This document shows, piece after piece, positions 7,362 to 10,634 of a stretch of DNA of 10,634 nucleotides. The notes under the pieces were generated by a model. That model did no database searches and had not been told where the DNA came from. It saw nothing but the letters and a program-made list of their open reading frames with translations. Numbering within the stretch: the stretch's first letter is position 1; each line of letters opens with the position of its first letter. Source of the DNA: Sulfuritalea sp. (GTDB lineage: Bacteria > Pseudomonadota > Gammaproteobacteria > Burkholderiales > Rhodocyclaceae); assembly GCA_021738105.1 (NCBI GenBank), contig JAIPCS010000118.1, positions 1-10,634 on the forward strand. The letters run 5' to 3'. The translations under genes and the position numbers were made by a program.

Positions 7362-9338
7362 ATGGCCGTTACACCTACCTACAACGAATCATCCTTCCGT
7401 GTTCTCAAGGGGCTGGAGCCGGTGCGCGAACGCCCCGGGATGTACACGCGCACCGACTCACCGGCGCACATCATTCAGGAAGTCATCGATAACTCAGCCG
7501 ACGAAGCACTCGGCGGACATGCAAAGAATCTCCATGTTCTGCTGCACCTGGATGGCTCCATCACTGTCACTGACGACGGCCGCGGCATTCCAGTCGGCCT
7601 TCATCCGGACGAAAAAATCCCCGTGGTGGTGCTCGCCTTTACCCGGCTCCATGCGGGCGGCAAATTCGACAAGAGCGCTGGCAATTCGGCTTATGCATTT
7701 TCCGGTGGCCTGCACGGAGTGGGCGTGGCAGTCACCAACGCGCTATCCACTCGCGTCTCGGTGGAAGTGCGCCGCGAAGGAAGAATATGGGCCATCGATT
7801 TTTCCGGTGGCGGAGAGACTGTCGGAGCACTGACCGATGTCGGGCCTTGCGGCCGCCAGAGCGGTACCCGGGTGCGCGTCTGGCCCGATCCGAAATACTT
7901 CGATGCGCCCAAAGTATCTCCCGCCGAACTTGAACGCCTGTTGCGGTCAAAAGCCGTGCTGTTGCCTGGCGTAACGGTACACCTCGACACAGAGCAAACC
8001 GACGGCAGCGTGAGCACTCGAACCTGGAGCTACCCGACCGGGCTCGCCGGCTATCTCGCCGAACTGGCTGACACCGCTGAACCCGTCGCGCCGCTATATG
8101 CCGCGGAAAAATACGCGGACATCGATCATGTCGATTTTGCTCCGGGCGAAGGCGCTTCCTGGGCAATCGGATGGCATATCGAGACGGTGGGCTCCGAATC
8201 TTATGTCAATCTGATACCGACAGTTGCCGGTGGCACCCACGAAGCCGGGCTGCGTGCCGGCGTGTTCGAGGCGGTCAAATCTTTCATCGAACACCGTGCG
8301 CTGCTGCCACGCGGCGTCAAACTGCAGCAGGACGACGTCTGCAATCGCATGGCCTACGTCCTTTCCGCACGCATTCTCGATCCTCAGTTTCAGGGTCAGG
8401 TGAAGGAAAAACTCAATTCGCGCGAAGCGGTCAAGCTGGTTTCCAGCATGATTCGCGACCCTTTCGAGATATGGCTGAATCAGCATGTCGAGGCCGGCAA
8501 GGCCATTGCGGAAATATCGATCCGACAGGCCCTCGCAAGACAAAAAAATGCGCAGAAAGTCGAGAAGCGCAAGCAGTCTGGCGTTGCCGTGCTGCCGGGC
8601 AAACTCTCTGATTGCGAATCGACGGATATTGCCGAAAACGAGCTGTTCCTGGTCGAGGGTGATTCGGCCGGCGGCTCAGCCAAGATGGCGCGCAACAAGG
8701 AAACCCAGGCCATCCTGCCACTGCGCGGAAAGGTGTTGAATTCGTGGGAAGTCGAGCCCGGCCGACTGTTCGCCAACGCGGAGATTCATGACATTGCCGT
8801 CGCGCTGGGGATAGACCCGCATCGGCCCGACGACACGCCCGACCTTTCGGGTCTGCGTTACGGCAAGCTGATCATCATGTCCGATGCTGACGTGGATGGC
8901 GCCCATATCCAGACCCTGCTACTGACGCTGTTCTATCGCCACTTCCCGGCGCTGATCCGCCACGGCCATATCTACATCGCCCAGCCACCGCTGTACCGCA
9001 TTGATGTGCCGGCATCAGGCAAGAAGCGTCCAGCGCGCCGGCTCTATGCGCTGGATGAGGGCGAGCTCACCGCGATCAAGGATCGCCTGATCAAGGAAGG
9101 CATTCGCGAAGACGCGGTGGAAGTGGGCCGCTTCAAAGGCCTTGGCGAGATGAATCCTGACCAGTTGCGCGAGACCGCGATGGCGCCGGCAACCCGACGG
9201 GTACAACCCGTCAGCGATCTGCCAGACAGCCAGGAATTCATTCTGAAGCTTTTCAATCTGCTGATGGGCAAAGGCGAAGCCTCTTCACGTCGTGCCTGGA
9301 TGGAAGCCAAAGGCCATTTGATTGAAGCCGACATTTAA
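7362..9338 (+). CDS. parE: DNA topoisomerase IV subunit B (ATPase subunit)
   Basis: A 658-residue type IIA topoisomerase B subunit; with ParC it decatenates daughter chromosomes and relaxes supercoils using ATP. The GHKL ATPase region shows DNSADEALGG (43-52), DDGRGIPV (71-78) and the lid motif GGLHGVGVAVTNALS (115-129). The TOPRIM region has EGDSAGGSAK (432-441), LRGKVLN (454-460) and the metal-binding DADVDG (508-513), followed by RFKGLGEMNPDQL (590-602). Length and the absence of the long insertion found in proteobacterial GyrB favour ParE over GyrB, and the adjacent parC confirms it. The ATG at 7362 has only a weak, A-rich upstream region, so it may depend on coupling from rmlD. The gap to parC is 21 bases. 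Confidence 0.95.
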   Translation: MAVTPTYNESSFRVLKGLEPVRERPGMYTRTDSPAHIIQEVIDNSADEALGGHAKNLHVLLHLDGSITVTDDGRGIPVGLHPDEKIPVVVLAFTRLHAGGKFDKSAGNSAYAFSGGLHGVGVAVTNALSTRVSVEVRREGRIWAIDFSGGGETVGALTDVGPCGRQSGTRVRVWPDPKYFDAPKVSPAELERLLRSKAVLLPGVTVHLDTEQTDGSVSTRTWSYPTGLAGYLAELADTAEPVAPLYAAEKYADIDHVDFAPGEGASWAIGWHIETVGSESYVNLIPTVAGGTHEAGLRAGVFEAVKSFIEHRALLPRGVKLQQDDVCNRMAYVLSARILDPQFQGQVKEKLNSREAVKLVSSMIRDPFEIWLNQHVEAGKAIAEISIRQALARQKNAQKVEKRKQSGVAVLPGKLSDCESTDIAENELFLVEGDSAGGSAKMARNKETQAILPLRGKVLNSWEVEPGRLFANAEIHDIAVALGIDPHRPDDTPDLSGLRYGKLIIMSDADVDGAHIQTLLLTLFYRHFPALIRHGHIYIAQPPLYRIDVPASGKKRPARRLYALDEGELTAIKDRLIKEGIREDAVEVGRFKGLGEMNPDQLRETAMAPATRRVQPVSDLPDSQEFILKLFNLLMGKGEASSRRAWMEAKGHLIEADI

Positions 9339-9359
9339 GAATCCGATTCTGAAGAAACG

Positions 9360-10634
9360 ATGAATAACGACACCCCAGACATGTTCGACGAGCCGACGCT
9401 GGCCGACGTAGCAGCAAACAGTCCCCCACCCACCGTACCGCCAGCGCCGACTTTGTTCGCCGAGAACGGAGACGGCGGCCCGCTGCCGCTGGCAGGCTAT
9501 GCTGAACGCGCCTATCTCGCCTATGCCATGAGCGTAGTGCGGGCGCGCGCTCTGCCCCAGGTGGAAGATGGACTTAAACCGGTACAGCGCCGCATCCTGC
9601 ACGCGATGAACGAGATGCGACTGGCGGCCAGCGCCAAGCACGTCAAGAGTGCGCGCGTGGTGGGCGACGTGATCGGCAAGTATCACCCGCACGGCGACAC
9701 CAGTGTCTATGACGCCATGGTCCGCGTCGCCCAGGATTTCACATTGCGCTATCCGCTGGTCGACGGCCAGGGCAACTTCGGCTCGCGCGACGGCGACGGC
9801 GCGGCGGCCATGCGTTATACCGAATGCCGTTTGACACCGTTTGCCGAGTTGCTGCTGTCCGAAATCGATCGCGGCACGGTCGAATTCAGCGCCAACTACG
9901 ACGGCTCGATGACCGAGCCGCAGTTGATGCCGGCGCGTCTGCCGGTTGTACTGCTCAATGGTGCCTCGGGTATCGCAGTCGGCATGGCGACCGAAATACC
10001 GCCACACAATTTGCGCGAAGTCGCCGAAGCCGCACGCCTGTTGATCAAGAAGCCCGAAGCAGTGCTGGAGGAAGTGCTTGCCGTACTGCCGGGACCCGAC
10101 TTTCCCGGTGGCGGACATTTGATCTCGACACCTGCCGATATTCGTGATGCGTACGCCGGAGGCCGCGGCTCCTTGCGCATGCGCGCCCGTTGGCGTATTG
10201 AGGAATTGGCGCGCGGCCAATGGCGCGTCATAGTGTACGAACTACCGCATGGTGTTTCGGTGTCCCAGGTGTTGTCGGAAATTGAAGGCCTGACCAATCC
10301 GCAACCGCGCACCGGCAAAAAAGACGTCAGTCAGGAGCAGAAAAATCTCAAAGCTCTAGTGCTGGGCGTGCTCGACAGCGTGCGCGACGAATCCAGCGAC
10401 CAGCAAGCCGTACGCATCATGCTTGAGCCCAAGAGTTCACGCATTCCGCAAGATGAATTCATGGCCGTATTGTTGGCTCATACCAGCATGGAATTGAGCG
10501 TTTCGCTGAATCTGACCATGGTTGGCCGTGACGGACGCCCGAAACAGAAGAACCTGCTGACGATTCTCCATGAATGGATCGAATTTCGCTTCGCCACGGT
10601 CGAGCGACGCACCCGGCATCGATTGGCCGAGGTG
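9360..10634 (+). CDS. parC: DNA topoisomerase IV subunit A (DNA-cleaving subunit), partial at window end
   Basis: The first 425 codons, open to the right edge; family members are about 750-780 residues, so the rest of the breakage domain and the beta-pinwheel are missing. After an acidic/proline-rich tail of about 45 residues comes the winged-helix core: [11 protein letters not shown] (47-57), [16 protein letters not shown] (65-80), IGKYHPHGD (105-113), the catalytic pair Arg152-Tyr153 in AAAMRYTEC, and [18 protein letters not shown] for the DNA-gate region. Tyr153 forms the covalent link to DNA. At the quinolone hotspots, Thr114 corresponds to E. coli Ser80 and Asp118 to Glu84. The ATG at 9360 is preceded by a weak GAAG; a second in-frame ATG at 9381 is possible. 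The tail and the one-residue-shorter SRDGDG loop resemble betaproteobacterial ParC as I recall it. Confidence 0.94.
   Translation, partial: MNNDTPDMFDEPTLADVAANSPPPTVPPAPTLFAENGDGGPLPLAGYAERAYLAYAMSVVRARALPQVEDGLKPVQRRILHAMNEMRLAASAKHVKSARVVGDVIGKYHPHGDTSVYDAMVRVAQDFTLRYPLVDGQGNFGSRDGDGAAAMRYTECRLTPFAELLLSEIDRGTVEFSANYDGSMTEPQLMPARLPVVLLNGASGIAVGMATEIPPHNLREVAEAARLLIKKPEAVLEEVLAVLPGPDFPGGGHLISTPADIRDAYAGGRGSLRMRARWRIEELARGQWRVIVYELPHGVSVSQVLSEIEGLTNPQPRTGKKDVSQEQKNLKALVLGVLDSVRDESSDQQAVRIMLEPKSSRIPQDEFMAVLLAHTSMELSVSLNLTMVGRDGRPKQKNLLTILHEWIEFRFATVERRTRHRLAEV

Noticed and set aside
9285..10220. 311-codon minus-strand open frame opposite the parE end and parC
   Set aside because: Antisense shadow of two well-supported genes; no family features, rich in Arg/His/Gln from reversed codons.
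7362..10634. gyrB-gyrA pair instead of parE-parC
   Set aside because: The B subunit is only 658 residues, lacks the long GyrB insertion, and matches ParE in the LRGKVLN and C-terminal regions; the two genes are also adjacent, as is common for parE-parC.

Overview
The window looks like chromosomal DNA of an aerobic or facultative betaproteobacterium. GC content is fairly high. The topoisomerase IV subunits read like betaproteobacterial ones, for example the ParC stretch [17 protein letters not shown]. The left-hand genes encode a CoA-thioester route for an aromatic acid of the kind known from Azoarcus and relatives. A Rhodocyclales-like source is a reasonable guess, but the sequence does not prove it.

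Left block (1-3647, minus strand): three genes transcribed right to left. The first is a 767-residue fusion of an FAD monooxygenase and an Old Yellow Enzyme domain (2-aminobenzoyl-CoA monooxygenase/reductase, or salicylyl-CoA 5-hydroxylase type). The second is a short-chain dehydrogenase joined to it by a GTGA overlap. The third is a crotonase-fold protein that runs off the left edge. Together they suggest that an aromatic acyl-CoA is hydroxylated and reduced, then oxidised and hydrated or hydrolysed. A CoA ligase and beta-oxidation genes would be expected beyond position 1. The crotonase lacks both classical hydratase glutamates.

Centre (3648-3863): a 216-base divergent intergenic region, AT-rich on its left side. 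It carries a fully consensus sigma-70-type promoter for the left operon, with a palindrome in the spacer and a tandem repeat next to the -35 box. No strong promoter or ribosome binding site is visible for the rightward genes.

Right block (3864-10634, plus strand): rmlB, rmlA, rmlC and rmlD encode the complete dTDP-L-rhamnose pathway from glucose-1-phosphate and dTTP. ATGA overlaps join rmlA-rmlC and rmlC-rmlD. The rmlB-rmlA gap is unusual: it holds a GC-rich palindrome and a 38-codon frame with ATGA overlaps at both ends. After 22 bases without an obvious terminator come parE and then parC (topoisomerase IV; parC is cut by the right edge). Cell-surface sugar supply and chromosome decatenation may therefore share a transcript.

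No mobile element, CRISPR array, tRNA or rRNA gene was seen. Most of the window is ordinary. The parts most worth a second look are the atypical crotonase, the left operon's promoter region and the rmlB-rmlA gap.
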